DNA of 64,000 nucleotides from Cheiracanthium punctorium (GCA_038373885.1 JAWZYV010013550.1:124001-188000); one strand, 5' to 3'; shown: positions 34,659-45,718, numbered from the stretch's first letter. Program-made: numbers and translations. The notes: generated by a model from the sequence alone, not told the origin.

Positions 34659-35339
34659 TATTATATATATATGTATATAGGATGGAGTTAGCACTCCAAA
34701 TTAAATAGATGTTAATTGTTTTAAGCATTTTATGACATTAAACTTTAATACACTGATGGCACTAACACTTAAAAACATTCAGATAAAAAAATAAAAAGAA
34801 AACATCGAGAGAGCTAGCCTGCTCTTTTAACTTTGAAAGTTTTTGGAACATGTTTTCATGTACTCAAGTATTCTACTGCGTCACGAATGTTCTTCTTCGC
34901 GCCACCGACTGGCAGGAGTCGAAGTTAGATTTACGTACGTTACGTCTAACGAAGTAAAATTTACGTAAATATTTAGTTAGCATCATAGTAACCAAACTAA
35001 GTGAAATGTATATGAAAATTTTGCTTGCCCTTTTGAATAGTGTGACGCAAAAGATAAATTAAATTATTGAAATAAATTCATTTGAATATATTATATAGAC
35101 TCAGTGAAAGTGTGATATATATGACAGTGTATTTCATAATTAAAAGCATTGTTTAAATGCGTAAATCTTCTTTAGAAAATAAAACGAAAGTAACTGTTAT
35201 GGAATTTAAAAACAAATCTTTAAAAATCCCAGCAAGGCGTCACTCAAAATTTGATATCATTATTTTTAAGACCCATATTTAAAATTCATAGAGCTATAAA
35301 GTAAAATGCTGCGTCACAAATTTTTAACCAGTTAAGGGT
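34659..35339. other. non-coding DNA
   Basis: No gene is seen. It may include the far end of the inverted copy of element X that is clear from 35340 on (a CACCGACTGGCAG motif at about 34902 recalls CCACCGGCAGTTGGC near 47690). Confidence 0.3.
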
Positions 35340-35448
35340 TTTTGCATGGGGTATGAGATGTACAATTAGATTTTTTAATCCACCAAAGTTTTTTTGAATT
35401 GAAAACGGGCCAGTGTTTGCCCAGTTTACATTAGCTGTACAACTAGGT

Positions 35449-35715
35449 CGTTGTTGCTATTGTGAACACATATATCAGATTTGTGTGCTTGGCTCGACGC
35501 CTGCTCATAAAATCTCGTCATAAGGACAACACAAGGGGGGGGGGAGCCTTCCATGAGGTCTTTCTAAGGGGTTCTAACCTGTATTTACACTAAGTTCCAG
35601 AGAAAACCATGGAAAACACCGAGCTGTTAGGTCGATGGAACCTGAACACGGGATCTTCACACTTCGCCCGTTTACCATTTTCAATAACATAACCACTGTG
35701 CCATGGTGAGGCACC
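35449..35715 (-). mobile_element. full-length tRNA-derived SINE with 10-bp TSD
   Basis: Direct repeats ACAACTAGGT flank it (35439-35448 and 35716-35725). The minus strand starts GGTGCCTCACCATGGCACAG. It has an A-box-like TGGCACAGTGGTTATG and a B-box-like GTTCAGGTTCC about 50 bases on. A body shared with other window copies follows: GGTTTTCTC, GAACTTAGTGTAAATAC, AACCCCTTAGAAAGAC. A target duplication of this length fits LINE-driven insertion; the LINE partner is not in the window. Confidence 0.8.
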
Positions 35716-35997
35716 ACAACTAGGTTGCTTAATCTACTGCAGTTTTTTTGAGTTAAAAACGGTCTACTGTTTGCTCATTTTAAATTACCTGTTACTGAAT
35801 TTGCAAATGTTTTTTAGGCTAAATATGGACAATGTATTTTGTTTTAATGTTTTTGCTAGTGGAATTGATGTGCAATTTTAATGTGTTAAATTTCTTTGAC
35901 TCTGCTTTGCTGATTGTGCAAAATGGTTGGCGACAGTTGCTGGGGCGTGGCAACCACCAAGCTCGAGAGAGTGTCGTCGTGTTTACATGGGGCACGC

Positions 35998-36741
35998 CAG
36001 GGTTTCCGCTACGGTCGCATTTTTAGCAAAATGTGAAAAGACTATACAAAAATGCGAAAATGAAACAAGACATTTTTGCTATTTTGCTGAAGCCTTTGCT
36101 TTGAATAATAATAAAAACTTATTTTATTTGTTATTTTCTTTATTCTTGAAATTTTTCTATAGGAAAACCAATAAAGTATGACATAAGCTTGATATAATGC
36201 AGTTTTATATAATAAATAATATTTCTTGTAAAAGAATATAAATCACAACTAAGATATTTAATTTACTATAAATTTAAACAATATTCAGTATTAATTCAGT
36301 ATGTGTTATGTTGGGCTTGTACTGTCTTAAAATTAAACTTGTTTTCTCTTAATGATAAGTAAAATTATTAATTTTCATTTTAATTTTTAAAAAATATTTT
36401 TTTACTGCTGTGTATTATTTCTTTAAAGATATCATTCCTATATTTTGATATTTAATTTACAAATGTAAATGAAACACTATTAAGGCATCGGAAATGCTAT
36501 GTGAACTTGTATTTACAGACCTATTGGTATTTTAGCATGAAAATGTCGGCATGGTATCTTAATTCTTTAAAGTTGTCATGCCTGCATTTAATATATTAAT
36601 ATACAAATGTAAATGAAACACTATTAAGGCATCGAAAATGCTATGTGAACTTGTATTTACAGGTATTTTAGCATTTTGCTAAGCTTTTTTTCTGATTTTA
36701 GCTTTTATGCTAAAGAACTTTTGAACTCAGCTCAAACCCTG
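35998..36741. mobile_element. nonautonomous hAT element with perfect 8-bp TSD
   Basis: It begins CAGGGTTTCCGCTACG and ends AGCTCAAACCCTG. GGGCACGC lies on both sides (35990-35997 and 36742-36749). The interior has AATGCGAAAATG-like repeats and a tandem duplication of about 141 bp (about 36424-36670) in which AAATGAAACACTATTAAGGC recurs. No transposase is seen. Confidence 0.8.
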
Positions 36742-36776
36742 GGGCACGCACTGTCTTGGTCGATTTTACCAAAATA

Positions 36777-38185
36777 CACTGCTGGCCACCCAAATTGCAA
36801 CACCAAGAAAAACAAGAGATATCACAACAAAATTTATTGTGTAGATAACATGTTGACCAAGTAACAAATGATTAAATTTACAGCATTCTATGAAGCGTGG
36901 TTCCTGCCAAAATCAGTACCCAGAGTAGCCGCCGTTGTTGGAGATCACAGCTGCCACACGCCTCGGCATTGATTCAAAGAGACTTTGAATGTGTTCTTGG
37001 GGTACAGCAGACCAAGCAGCTTCCACACGTTGCCAAAGTTGATCTGGTGTGACAGCTGGGGATGAACTCTGGGTCAGTCGTTGAGCAACCATGGACCACA
37101 TGTTTTCTATCGGCGAAAGATCCGGAGAGCGCGCCGGCCAGGGAAGCAATTCAATCTGGTGATTGACGAAGAACCCTTGGACAATGCGTGCCACGTGTGG
37201 CCGTGCATTATCCTGCTGAAATATGGCTGTTGGCAAGCCCTGAAGGTAAGAAAGGACAACTGGCTCCAACACCTCGGAGATGTAGCGCTGGCTGGTTAAA
37301 GTACCGGCAATGCGTACTAGAGGAGTGCGAGAGAGATATCCGATATCGCCCCATACCATAATACCCGGTGCAGGACCAGTGTGACGGTGCATAATGCAGC
37401 TGTTCAGCATCCTCTCTCCACGGTGTCTCCAGACTCGAATCCGACCGTCGTGGTGTTGCATACAGAAGCGTGACTCGTCAGTAAAGAGAATTTCATTCCA
37501 TTCTGTCGTCCACATCCTTCTTTCATCGCACCATTGGCGGCGGAGACGTCTGTGGTTCCGCGTCAGAGGTAGACAAAGCAACGGACGTCTTGCGGACAGA
37601 CCATTCTGCTGTAAACGACGTCGAATGGTACGCGCAGACACTGGATGATGCGTTACAGACTGAATCTGCTGTGATATGGTTCGTGATGTGACTGAGCGGT
37701 CCGTCACTGCCATGCGTACAATCTGCCTGTCATCACGTGACGTGGTGCACTGAGGTCGATGCGGTCGATCACGTCTGTCCGTCGTACCCTCCTGCACCCA
37801 ACGATCACATATCCGCATCACAGTTGTTTGGTTTCGTCCAATACGACGACCGATTTCCCTGAAAGATAACCCACAATCTCGGTATGCCACTATCCTTCCT
37901 CTGTCAAACTCGGATACTTGATCAAAAGATGATCGTTGTTTCCTACGAGGCATAATTTATCGTTTTTTTGAAAAAAAAGCAAGAAAAACACAATTGCTGT
38001 ACTTGAAACCGTCGAAATCTCCAAGCCTTAAATAACGCTTTGAGGTGGCGCCACAGGCGCGCTTGATGTGCGTCTGCGCTGAAATTCTAATCATTTGCAT
38101 ATTTCACCTCAGCTAATGCATGTTGTAAATTTCATATTATTTGCATGCTTCCTTCAGGGTGTTGCATTTACGATGGCCAGCAGTG
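36777..38185 (-). mobile_element. complete Tc1-type transposon
   Basis: 1,409 bp between TA dinucleotides (36775-36776 and 38186-38187). The inverted ends share a perfect CACTGCTGGCCA and, after five mixed bases, TGCAACACC. The transposase gene occupies most of the element on the minus strand. Intact ends, TA duplication and an uninterrupted frame mean it is young and could be mobile. It lies at the end of element X copy 3. Confidence 0.9.
36913..37953 (-). CDS. Tc1/mariner-superfamily transposase (DD34E)
   Basis: 346 residues, the normal length for Tc1 transposases, starting MPRRKQRSSFDQ. Residues about 13-52 form the first helix-turn-helix (SFREIGRRIGRNQTTVMRI) and about 75-117 the second (TIRRRLQQNG), which together bind the element's inverted ends. 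The catalytic triad is complete: D159 in LFTDESRF, D248 in FQQDNARPH and E283 in SPDLSPIENMW, with 34 residues between the last two. No stop codon or frameshift interrupts the frame. The enzyme would cut and paste the flanking element into TA sites in the nucleus. The ATG lies about 230 bp inside the right end of the element. G+C content is clearly higher than in the surrounding DNA, as expected for a recent arrival. The gene is very likely a functional or only recently silenced transposase. Confidence 0.93.
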   Translation of the reverse strand: MPRRKQRSSFDQVSEFDRGRIVAYRDCGLSFREIGRRIGRNQTTVMRICDRWVQEGTTDRRDRPHRPQCTTSRDDRQIVRMAVTDRSVTSRTISQQIQSVTHHPVSARTIRRRLQQNGLSARRPLLCLPLTRNHRRLRRQWCDERRMWTTEWNEILFTDESRFCMQHHDGRIRVWRHRGERMLNSCIMHRHTGPAPGIMVWGDIGYLSRTPLVRIAGTLTSQRYISEVLEPVVLSYLQGLPTAIFQQDNARPHVARIVQGFFVNHQIELLPWPARSPDLSPIENMWSMVAQRLTQSSSPAVTPDQLWQRVEAAWSAVPQEHIQSLFESMPRRVAAVISNNGGYSGY

Positions 38186-38473
38186 TATGTACTGTAAACA
38201 TCAAGTAATTTTCACTGTTAAGTGACGTTCATGGTAACATGGTAAAATTTACAGTATTGCAAAACAACTTTAGGTGGTATACAAATAAGCCTATTTATTA
38301 AAAAAATTCTATGTAAATTTGGAAAATTTTATTTTTTGTGTGTTTCTTAGGATGGAATGACCAAAAAGAGGATTTTCAAGAACTCCTAAAGTCTATTGGG
38401 GGGGAAAAGGGGGTATTGAGGACACAGTTGTTTACCAACTGCGTTATTTTCATTGCATGCAACTGGGCCTGAC

Positions 38474-40626
38474 CATGGCAACAACAACACCGGCCACGGA
38501 AGCTTCCGCTGACGTCACGACCTCCGTCCTAGCAGTTTCAGGCAAATCGGCTTTTAGAATCTTTAAAACGTTTATATTTTCAATGGTTTTAAAGATGCCA
38601 TCTAATTCTTAACCTGAGATGACATGGCAAGTTACTGAAATAACATTAAATGATATAATTCTGAATTGAAATTGAAAAATGTTTATGAACAAGCTATAAT
38701 GCTTTTAATTAATTTATCTATAATATATACTAGTGTACATTTTCTGAAAAGGTTAGGTATTATGTCTTCTACACCTTCCATTAATTATTTAAATAAAAAA
38801 ACACACGAATTTATGCTTAAAAAAAAAAATAAAAACACACTAAGAAGGAAAATAAAGAAAAGTATTTTATTTAAATTTACAAAACTACATTTAAAGATAA
38901 TGAAAGCGATCTTATTCATGATTATAAATGTTATAATCCAGTTATACTCTTAACCAGTTACAGTAAAACCTAAATTAATAGAATAAATATAAATTATTTT
39001 CTTTCTAATTATCTTAAAGAAATTGTAATAATAAACATAATAAAAGCACTTTATTAGTATTTTTAAGGCTTTATAAAGAATTAAATATTATTTACATTTA
39101 GAGCAATATATTTTTTCACAATTTGCGCACAGCATGTATATCCTACATGTATAACATGTATAACAATATAAATGAAAAATATTAAAATAAATCCAACCTT
39201 TATTTTATCGAAGAACACATATTAAACCTTGATCAATTCTAGCACAGTTAAAAACTCTTGACATATAAACTATTTTTATCGTAGCTAAACCAAAATTAAA
39301 TGTATATGTACATGTAAATATATCTTTAAACGCTTTTGTGTTCCCAAAACTGGCAATAGTACTTGAAGCAAAATAATCATTAATACTTCACTGAATAAAT
39401 TTATATATTTAAGTAGCCATTTAGTATAATTCTGACACATGAAACAGCGTAAGAACAAATCCAATCTTTTCTGAAGAAAACGTAAAACTAATCCATTAAA
39501 TTGCATATATACCTATGTTTTATTAGTGCAGGAATTCAGAATAATACTGAGACAGTTGAAATCTATTTACATTTTCGATTTATCAGATAACTTCATCTGC
39601 TCTAGAATGAACTGTTTATTGTTATAAACCTCATTTTCCTCATTTTTAATGATGCATTTTTCTCATAGTTTCAAACAATTCTCTTTATCATTTAATACGA
39701 ACTCATGTAAAGCATTTTCTTAGAGGTTTTTTACTGCACTTAGTAAATTTTCAAGGGTACTCCATTGTACAAGAAGGTCTTCGGGGTGATTTAAAATGCT
39801 TTTAAATTTAGTAAGAGGAACAGCTGTATCACCATAAAAGATATTTACACTGATATCACTATTGATTTTTATGCTTGATATAATAGTTGGAGCCGAAACA
39901 AAATTAATATTTAACAAAAAAAACTTCATTAGCATTATTTATCAGAACAGGCTTTAAATGCAAATTAAATTTATCGACTTTTATCTCAATCTCTTTTTGC
40001 ATATCATTGAAGCTTTTGATTTTATCACCATCTAAAATTTTCTGATAGTTTGCATCAGCCAATTTTGGTAGCTTTTCAGTTCTACTTGGTCTTGAAGGAA
40101 TTTTATTTTCCGTCAGGCATTTTGGGCAGTTTTTAAATATTGAAGGATGAGCACCATCTCTCAGTTGTGGACATTTCCTTGGAATTTTTAAAATCTTACC
40201 TTCTCTATCAGGTATTTCATCAATCTTTATAAATATCAGATTCCACAAAATGCTCTGCACACACGGCACTTCTTTACGCGGTCTGACCAGTCTGACCGCG
40301 GCCTGACGTGCGTGACCAGTCTTTACGCGGAATTTTCTTTATCCACAGATTTTTTTCGTATTCCCCTTTAGGAAATTTAAATACTGATATATATCTGCCA
40401 GTTTTGTCATAATTCGACGAGCAACTAGGCACACAGCAACGATCTGGCATTTTTAATTTAAAACGATTTTAAAAATCGCAAACAACGTGGTCTCTTATGA
40501 AACAATAACACAACGGGACTGCTAGCCTTCTAGGCATCCCTAGCTCCCCGAGAAGCAAAGGACGGAAATAGTGACGTCACGTCACGTGACCCGCGTAACT
40601 TCCTTGGCCGGTGTTATTGTCGCCAT
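38474..40626 (-). mobile_element. P-element-like transposon carrying a THAP gene
   Basis: Flanked by the perfect octamer GGCCTGAC (38466-38473 and 40627-40634), the target-duplication length of P elements. The ends are ATGGCAACAACAACACCGGC (left) and ATGGCGACAATAACACCGGC (right, reverse complement). The inverted similarity runs on through TGACGTCA and TCCGTCCT. The THAP gene on the minus strand starts just inside the right end. No catalytic transposase domain is visible in 38540-39700, so the copy is nonautonomous or internally deleted. Confidence 0.75.
39720..40450 (-). pseudogene. THAP-domain protein, broken in three places
   Basis: From ATG at 40450 the frame starts MPDRCCVPSC and continues with VFKFPKG, NLWIKKIPRKDW. 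It then meets a 49-bp insertion with a stop codon. Past it the frame reads VCAEHFVESDIYK, then after a one-base shift the part with DGAHPSIF. The set C, C, FP, W, P, CxxH, F and HPSIF is the THAP zinc-binding signature. The rest is polar, with a lysine-rich stretch (KLADANYQKILDGDKIKS). After one more frameshift in a T run at about 39925 it ends with WSTLENLLSAVKNL. The product would have been about 240 residues, a THAP domain plus a short tail. That is long enough to bind the element ends but not to transpose it. Such truncated P-type proteins can act as repressors in Drosophila; here that is only an analogy. Confidence 0.7.
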
Positions 40627-41011
40627 GGCCTGACAGACTTGTATGACCAGTACTTGCAATAGAAACAACAAAATCATAAATACTCTGATTTTGGATGAGG
40701 CAGGAGTAAATATCTTACCTACTGGGTATTTACCCACACCACATCTATAGTGAGAAATTCTTACCCATTTTTCAAAAATCTCATTCAGTTTTGAGGAAAG
40801 GATGATAAATTCTCATGCATTTTTTTCCCGTAGTGAAAACCCTGAAAGAGATTTACAAATAGAAGAAAATGTGCCTGAATCTATTTTAGAGCAATTTTAA
40901 AATATTAAAAATTTATAAAAATTTAACATCAAAAAATGTAAAGCAATATACAAAACAAATTGTTTTATAAAAGTTAAATAAAAATAAGAATAGTACTACT
41001 TTGTTTTTATA
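40627..41011. other. non-coding DNA
   Basis: Right flank of the P-like element; nothing else recognised. Confidence 0.35.
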
Positions 41012-41591
41012 CAGTCAAGCCTGTCTATCTCAAAAAATCTCTAGATCTCAAAATTTCTAAATACTCAACATTTACAATCTTAATTCAATGTATTATTTTC
41101 CATGCTTATCTGGCAAAAATTTCCTCCAAAATTTTTGTATCTCAAATTTGGGTTGGTGTAAATTAAAAAAATAAATGCTTAAGACCAACTTTCTTCAACA
41201 AAAGTTGTGTACCGATGTATCTAAAGAAACAACAAAAGAAGCAGTGAAGGCCATGTAAAACTCTTAACAATTTTTTCTTGGGTCTCAATTAAACTTTGTC
41301 ACAAGGAATTCACAGCTTTTGTTAAACTTTGAAAGATAAGAGAAACAAAGAACATTAGACAATAAGAGGAAATGAAAACCTATTATTCTTAGAGGTACAT
41401 ATTTATGTTTTAAAGAATGTCACGTAGGAATGTAAAATAAATCTGTGATCATACCACTGTATTTTTAACCATGAAAAAAAAATAAACATTTTTTTAATTG
41501 ACAGCATTTAAAACCTCTATAGCTTGAAACCTCTTTATCATGATTTTTTCCCTTTCTCATAAGATTCAATATTGACAGGACGTTCGGCTGT
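41012..41591. mobile_element. pogo/Tigger-type MITE, copy B
   Basis: The left end is ACAGTCAAGCCTGTCTATCT. The right end in reverse complement is ACAGCCGAACGTCCTGTCAA. Interior blocks match the copy at 879-1742 (AATCTTAATTCAATG on one side, TTCAAGCTATAGAGGTTTTA inverted on the other). No transposase is seen. Confidence 0.5.
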
Positions 41592-42971
41592 ATTCTTAAA
41601 ATTAGTGAACTGAACTCACTTGTGAGCATTCCAATTATGAAATGAAAGATAGTAACAAGATTTATAAATTTTGAGGAAGGTATATATTGTATGAAAATTT
41701 TTTGGTGACAAAAGACCATGGACTCAATAAGGACATGTGGTGCAAATTAGAGATTAACGAATAGTGATTTGGCCAAATAGCCGAATATTCGGCCAATTCC
41801 TCAGGCCAAATACTGAATATTCGGCACAAAGTTTAGGCCGAATATTAATTTTTTTTTAAATCTCATTTTAATTGTAAATAAAACGTCGCTTTTCACATTT
41901 GTAATTAAATACCAAATAAAGACTAATTAAAATTCATTGTATATTATTTGTAGGTACTTAAAAACACATAACAGTATATTATCTGTAAAACTAAAAAATC
42001 TTGGTCATGAAAAAATATCTTTTACATAGTTAAACAGTAATAGCAGCATAATTCAGGCATGAAAGTGCAAATTGGCAAAAAAGACTGAACTTTGCAAGCG
42101 AGACAAAACAATCAAATTAACATAAAATTAATAAATTACCAGTTGTTAATACCTTATATATTCATTATTTACCCATATATATTCATTATATATTCACTAT
42201 CATTATCAACCTGGATGGGGTTAAAAAAGTCAGAATTCCGTCAAAAAACTGAAAACTTTCATGCCTGATAATTATATAATTTTGAGATATTCATAATTAA
42301 ATATACTATTGTAAGTATGATTAATCTGGTAACTATAAATAATCACATCATGCTTTGGGTTTTACAGCCTCTGTGCAAGCCCATGTAGCAGCTTTTCATG
42401 TTTGTAATTGAGGATCTGAAAAGATTCCTCCTACCCCTACCCCATAAAGAAGGTAGAATACCAGGTCAAGTAGTGTCATTAAGTAGAAAAGTCTGAATTT
42501 CTGTAATATTATTAAATACGTTAGGTTATGTTTCATTCAGCTTAAAATTGGATGACAGTATGTGACAGATGTTACCTGGCTCCACCAAATTAATTTCTGT
42601 CAATAAACAGTAAATTAAATTGTTAATTTCATTGATTGTAACTATTGTTTTAGGAATATTTACTAAAGAAGAAATAGAAATGTCAGTATCATAGGAACTT
42701 TGATAAGTCTAACCATACCACTTTTATGCCCCGCCACAGGATTTAAAAAAAAATTAAATAGAAATTACAACTTTATTCTTATTTTTTATATATTCCAGTT
42801 TTCTTGAAGTCTCTCTATTAATATGAATCATTGTATAAATGTATTGTGTAATTATAAGTCTAGAAGCAGGGCTGCTCCGAGGGGAAAGCAGGGTCCCAGG
42901 AGAACTGAAAGAGTGGGGCCTCTTTTCTATCATGTCATGTAAGTTAATACTAGTACTGCTAGTACATATTA
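41592..42971. other. non-coding DNA with CGAATATTCGGC palindromes
   Basis: At 41770-41850 the palindromic core GAATATTCGG occurs twice, with variants, spaced by tens of bases. Clusters of this kind mark the end of some hAT-like elements. At 42867 a hAT-like end CAGGGCTGCTCCGAGG starts. No gene is seen. Confidence 0.35.
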
Positions 42972-43396
42972 GGGAACGTACCCATACTACGTGACCTGTT
43001 TAGGTGGGGGGGAGGAGGTCTTCAAAATACTACGCTCAGTCACAGGAGCGGGGTGTGGCTTAGATTTTTATTACGTAGTCGATTTCACCGAGAGAAATTT
43101 GTTGTAAATTAGCAATATGTTTTTATATAGGTTTTTCTTTTTCATAATATTTAATTTACTAGAAATTATAAGCATGCATGCAGTCTTATGCAATAAACAT
43201 CGTATTAATAAAGATGAATATGAGTCAAATTATTTTCATTTGTTTCACTTTCTGCCTGCGAAATGATTAAAAATCATACTTGTCAATACTACGTAAAAAC
43301 TTTGGGAAGGGGGGGGGGTCTTGACATATACTACGAGTGGTCACCGAGGGGTCAAAAAATCTTAAAAAATAGGTCACGCAGTATGGGCACGTTACC
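42972..43396. mobile_element. TIR element with TTA target duplication
   Basis: The left end is GGGAACGTACCCATACTACG and the right end in reverse complement is GGTAACGTGCCCATACTGCG; both go on to TGACC. TTA flanks both sides (42969-42971 and 43397-43399), which fits a PIF/Harbinger-type MITE. G runs occur inside. Confidence 0.65.
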
Positions 43397-44589
43397 TTAG
43401 AGGGGTGTCCATCAATGTCAGAAGGCAAAAACAGTATCATTAGTAACTTCACCAACATAAAAAAGTTACCAGTTCAGTAACCATTTTCTTAACTTTAGTT
43501 AGCAAAATAGTAGCATTTTGGCAGGATTTTGTAGTTAAGAAATAAATATACGCCATTTAGACACATTTAAGAAGAATGAATAAAATGATAAATTACAAAA
43601 CTCTTTGTGTTATATCAACAGATCATTGAGTACATTTATTTTTATAGCACAATTAAACGCACAAAGACCCTAATTTGGAAAGTCTAAAGTGGAATTTATT
43701 TTTAACTCTCATACTTTTTGTATTTTAACTACTTAAAAAAATAATGATCTTTTCTTATTATCTCTCTCTCCTAGTTTTTTTCTTTCAAATTATGTAAAAT
43801 ATATAGACTGATATGTATTTTTATATATTTTTAACTCCTAATTACTCATTACTAATAGTCCTAAACTTATTGCTAGTTTTTGAATAAACGCAATAATTAG
43901 ACTAAACAGTAAGTTTCAAGAGCGGGAAATTTTGTTAACATATTTAAATATATTATAAATATGTTTTTGCAGGAATGTTAAATTTTTGGTTCCTCATTTT
44001 ATCAGAGGCTAGGGTTTTCAGCGCGCAGGTACATCAGAAAATTTTGCGCTCCCCTCCTATTTATCAAAGTGTCATGAGGAATTTTTATATACAATTTGGC
44101 GCCCCTTGGGTGCTGCGCCCAGGGACAGATGCCCCTCCTTGCCCCCCTCTAACTACGCCACTGCATTTTATCAGTAATCTGCATTTTTAAGTAAAAGATT
44201 TTTCTAAACTTTGTTTCTGATCAAGTTTCCCCTGTTCTGACCTTCAAAAGTCCCTGTCAAGTAAACAAAACTTTATGACTCAAACAAGCCATATAGAAGT
44301 AGTCCACAAAATGTGATTCAACATAATCAAATAACACTGAAAATTAACCAATATGAAATTGTATTTGTTGTGTTATATACTTAGAGGTATGCTGATGCTT
44401 ATTTAATAGTATTAATCGTAAAAAGGGAAATTGTAGTACAAAAATTATTAAGTTTCATGAGGTAAAAAAACTTTTTTTAATGTACTAATCTATAAATATA
44501 ATATACTCGGCTGTTCCGAGCCTTGTCAGGGGGAGACCCCCTGAACTCCCTAATTTTTTAGGTTCATTATTGCCATATTAAAACGATAT
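43397..44589. other. non-coding DNA with a transposon end
   Basis: At about 44100-44163 the sequence reads, in reverse complement, CAGTGGCGTAGTTAGAGGGG then GGGGCATCTGTCCC, a common animal transposon terminus. Its partner end was not found. No gene is seen. Confidence 0.35.
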
Positions 44590-44590
44590 T

Positions 44591-45532
44591 AATTGACTAT
44601 GTCATTTTATCTCTCACCCCTTTTTCTTTTATTCCTCCTTTACATTTATTTAATAGACTGGAAGTAGAAGGGTTTCCTGATCTTTCCTTGCAATTTCAAA
44701 CGTGGTTCGATGACCAGTGATCGTGATAACGCCTCTAGATGCGTATTTCACGCTTTAGAAATTCAGAATACGCTTTAAAAAATGACGGAATGTGTATTTT
44801 TACGCATTGCTTTTCCATACAAAATTAGGTATATTTTGATAAATAATTATCATTTGCTGATTTTAAATTTTAAAAATCCAATTATTGCACTGGAACTGGC
44901 TGGACTTTCATGGAACTGACATTTATGTACCTAGACATATAATCAGTTATGTGTCAAATGCAATTTAATTATGTATTTGAATATTTAGCATAATTGTTCG
45001 TTGCTTTAATTACTCCTTTGGAAAAGAAAATACTCTTTCTAAAAAGGTTAAGGAGTATTTTTACTCTTCTGAAAAAAATCCTAGATCGATCACTGACGAT
45101 GACAACCTCTGACCCATGATGAACACTTGGCGAACTGAAACGCTGAATAAAGATAATTACGAAACATGGAAACATAAAATATGGACTCATAAAATTAAGG
45201 ATGCATCAAGAATAACTTGTAAAAGGTGTAAACGCATCGGGCACTGGGCTAGCAAATGTGAAAATGGAAAAAAGAATAATTTTAAACATAAGCCTAAACA
45301 GCCTGGAATTCTTATCCACTCTGGAGGACTCGCCAATAGGGTTATCAGGCGAAATACAGCAACCCTTACAGCAAAAATAATGTGAAGCATATTCTACAGC
45401 TTACGAAATATTGTAACAATAGATTAAAGCTGTTGTGAACTAATAGTATTTAAATACATGTAAAATTATGTCGCATTTTTGGGACACATTTTTCAATAAA
45501 GGGTGTTGAGAGATAAAATGACATAGTCATTA
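44591..45532. mobile_element. TIR element carrying a Gag-like ORF
   Basis: AATTGACTATGTCATTTTAT CTCTCA on the left is mirrored at 45507-45532 with about one mismatch in 25. About 940 bp lie between, with the zinc-knuckle ORF in the middle. AT-rich flanks hide any target duplication. Confidence 0.5.
45116..45385 (+). CDS. small copia-Gag-like zinc-knuckle protein
   Basis: This 89-residue frame joins two signatures of copia-type Gag. LNKDNYETWKHKI (about residues 10-22) matches the conserved LxxxNYxTWK start of that family. CKRCKRIGHWASKC (about 35-48) is a perfect CCHC zinc knuckle (Cx2Cx4Hx4C). In full-length Gag these are normally separated by well over 100 residues; here only about a dozen lie between, so the middle has been deleted. 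The tail is basic. No protease, integrase or reverse transcriptase follows. It could be a fossil fragment captured by a TIR element, or a short expressed RNA-binding peptide. Only the signatures are certain. Confidence 0.45.
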   Translation: MMNTWRTETLNKDNYETWKHKIWTHKIKDASRITCKRCKRIGHWASKCENGKKNNFKHKPKQPGILIHSGGLANRVIRRNTATLTAKIM

Positions 45533-45718
45533 AAAATAATTTTTTTTAATACTCGTTTGTAGACATAAAATAGATATAAAAGGAGTGAAAACATTTTAAA
45601 ATAATGTTACTTTAAACATAAATTAACATTTATATTTTAGACATAGTTTACAATTAGAGAATACATAATCAAAAAATCTGATTTCTATGCTTTTGTTTGG
45701 ACATTATCAATTAGTACA

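Larger units (their letters stand above)
35340..36775 (-). mobile_element. element X, copy 3 (minus orientation, interrupted)
   Basis: In reverse complement it follows the copies at 46810 and 48768. It has two 75-bp minisatellite units (about 35390-35448 and 35726-35790), the GTGCAATTTTAATGTGTTAA stretch (35870) and the hairpin region with AAAATGGTTGGCGACAGT (35921). It continues with GTTTACATGGGGCACGC and finally GATTTTACC (36762-36770). A SINE sits in the minisatellite and a hAT element in the hairpin flank. The Tc1 element follows immediately. Confidence 0.65.

Noticed and set aside
38666..38953. 95-residue frame as part of the P-type transposase
   Set aside because: The composition is AT-driven (lysine, isoleucine, asparagine), on the opposite strand to the THAP gene, with no catalytic motif.
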